The notes below the pieces were generated by a model, which saw only the letters and a program-made list of their open reading frames with translations, ran no database searches and was not told where the DNA came from. Shown here piece after piece: positions 5,913 through 6,037 of a DNA stretch of 6,037 bases (positions are counted from its first letter, which is position 1; each line of letters opens with the position of its first letter). The DNA comes from Xanthobacteraceae bacterium (lineage in GTDB: Bacteria; Pseudomonadota; Alphaproteobacteria; Rhizobiales; Xanthobacteraceae). Made by a program: the position numbers and the translations under genes. The stretch covers positions 1-6,037 of the forward strand of contig JASHRR010001045.1 in assembly GCA_030037185.1 (NCBI GenBank), given 5' to 3'.

Positions 5913-6037
5913 ATGGAGCGCTGCGTGGTCGAAGAATTTCCGAACAGGTCCTCCGAGCCGGGAGATATCGAGGGAGGTCCTTTGACCGATGACTATGGCG
6001 CAGGGCGCAATGGCACCGGCGCCGTTCGGCGGGGCGC
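5913..6037 (+). CDS. possible 5' end of a rightward gene of unknown function, cut by the window edge
   Basis: A frame open from the ATG at 5913 to the edge encodes about 41 residues that begin MERCVVEEFPNRSSEPGD and contain LTDDYGAGRNG. Base composition by codon position looks coding, but the peptide matches no family I know. The start is unclear. A strong GAGGGAGG at 5970-5977 suggests initiation just after it, either at the TTG at 5982 in this same frame (4-base spacing, short) or at an ATG at 5989 in another frame (11-base spacing, long), which would read MTMAQGAMAPAPFGG. If real, it is divergent from the fusion gene and shares the intergenic region. Confidence 0.3.
   Translation, partial: MERCVVEEFPNRSSEPGDIEGGPLTDDYGAGRNGTGAVRRG

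Noticed and set aside
1..6037. search for a mobile element, CRISPR array, toxin-antitoxin pair or defence system
   Set aside because: There is no transposase, integrase, regularly spaced repeat set, small overlapping gene pair or nuclease domain; the genes are ordinary metabolic and membrane proteins with uniform base composition.

Overview
The window is GC-rich DNA that is dense with minus-strand genes. Codon use, Tat-exported molybdenum enzymes and protein style suggest an alphaproteobacterium of the Bradyrhizobium/Rhodopseudomonas/Xanthobacteraceae type; this is inference from composition and protein families, not from a marker gene. I see no rRNA, tRNA, CRISPR array, insertion sequence or phage gene.

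Layout, left to right. (1) Positions 1-686, minus strand: the N-terminal 228 residues of a secreted M20-family amidohydrolase whose C-terminus lies outside the window. (2) Positions 687-999: a non-coding gap holding a strong intrinsic terminator with a perfect 14-bp stem. (3) Positions 1000-3704, minus strand: a two-gene operon for a periplasmic molybdenum hydroxylase of the isoquinoline 1-oxidoreductase/aldehyde oxidase type. A small subunit with two [2Fe-2S] clusters is followed, 17 bases later, by a large molybdopterin-cytosine-dinucleotide subunit with a Tat signal. (4) Positions 3705-4091: a non-coding gap unusually rich in inverted repeats, including a 45-base hairpin in the presumed leader of the operon and a 62-base cloverleaf-like palindromic element. 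(5) Positions 4092-5702, minus strand: a membrane protein with about seven transmembrane segments fused to a spermidine-synthase-like, SAM-binding domain. (6) Positions 5703-6037: an intergenic region with a plausible sigma-70 promoter for the fusion gene, a repeat cluster around a TATAAC box facing right, and possibly the first codons of a plus-strand gene running off the edge.

How the genes work together: the small and large subunits form one enzyme. It probably oxidises an N-heterocycle or an aldehyde in the periplasm and passes electrons through its two Fe-S clusters to an acceptor not encoded here. The amidohydrolase lies beyond the terminator and the fusion protein beyond a 387-base gap, so both look like separate transcription units with no clear pathway link to the enzyme. 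I found no convincing new multi-gene system. The least explained parts are the structured intergenic region and the orphan membrane/spermidine-synthase-like fusion.
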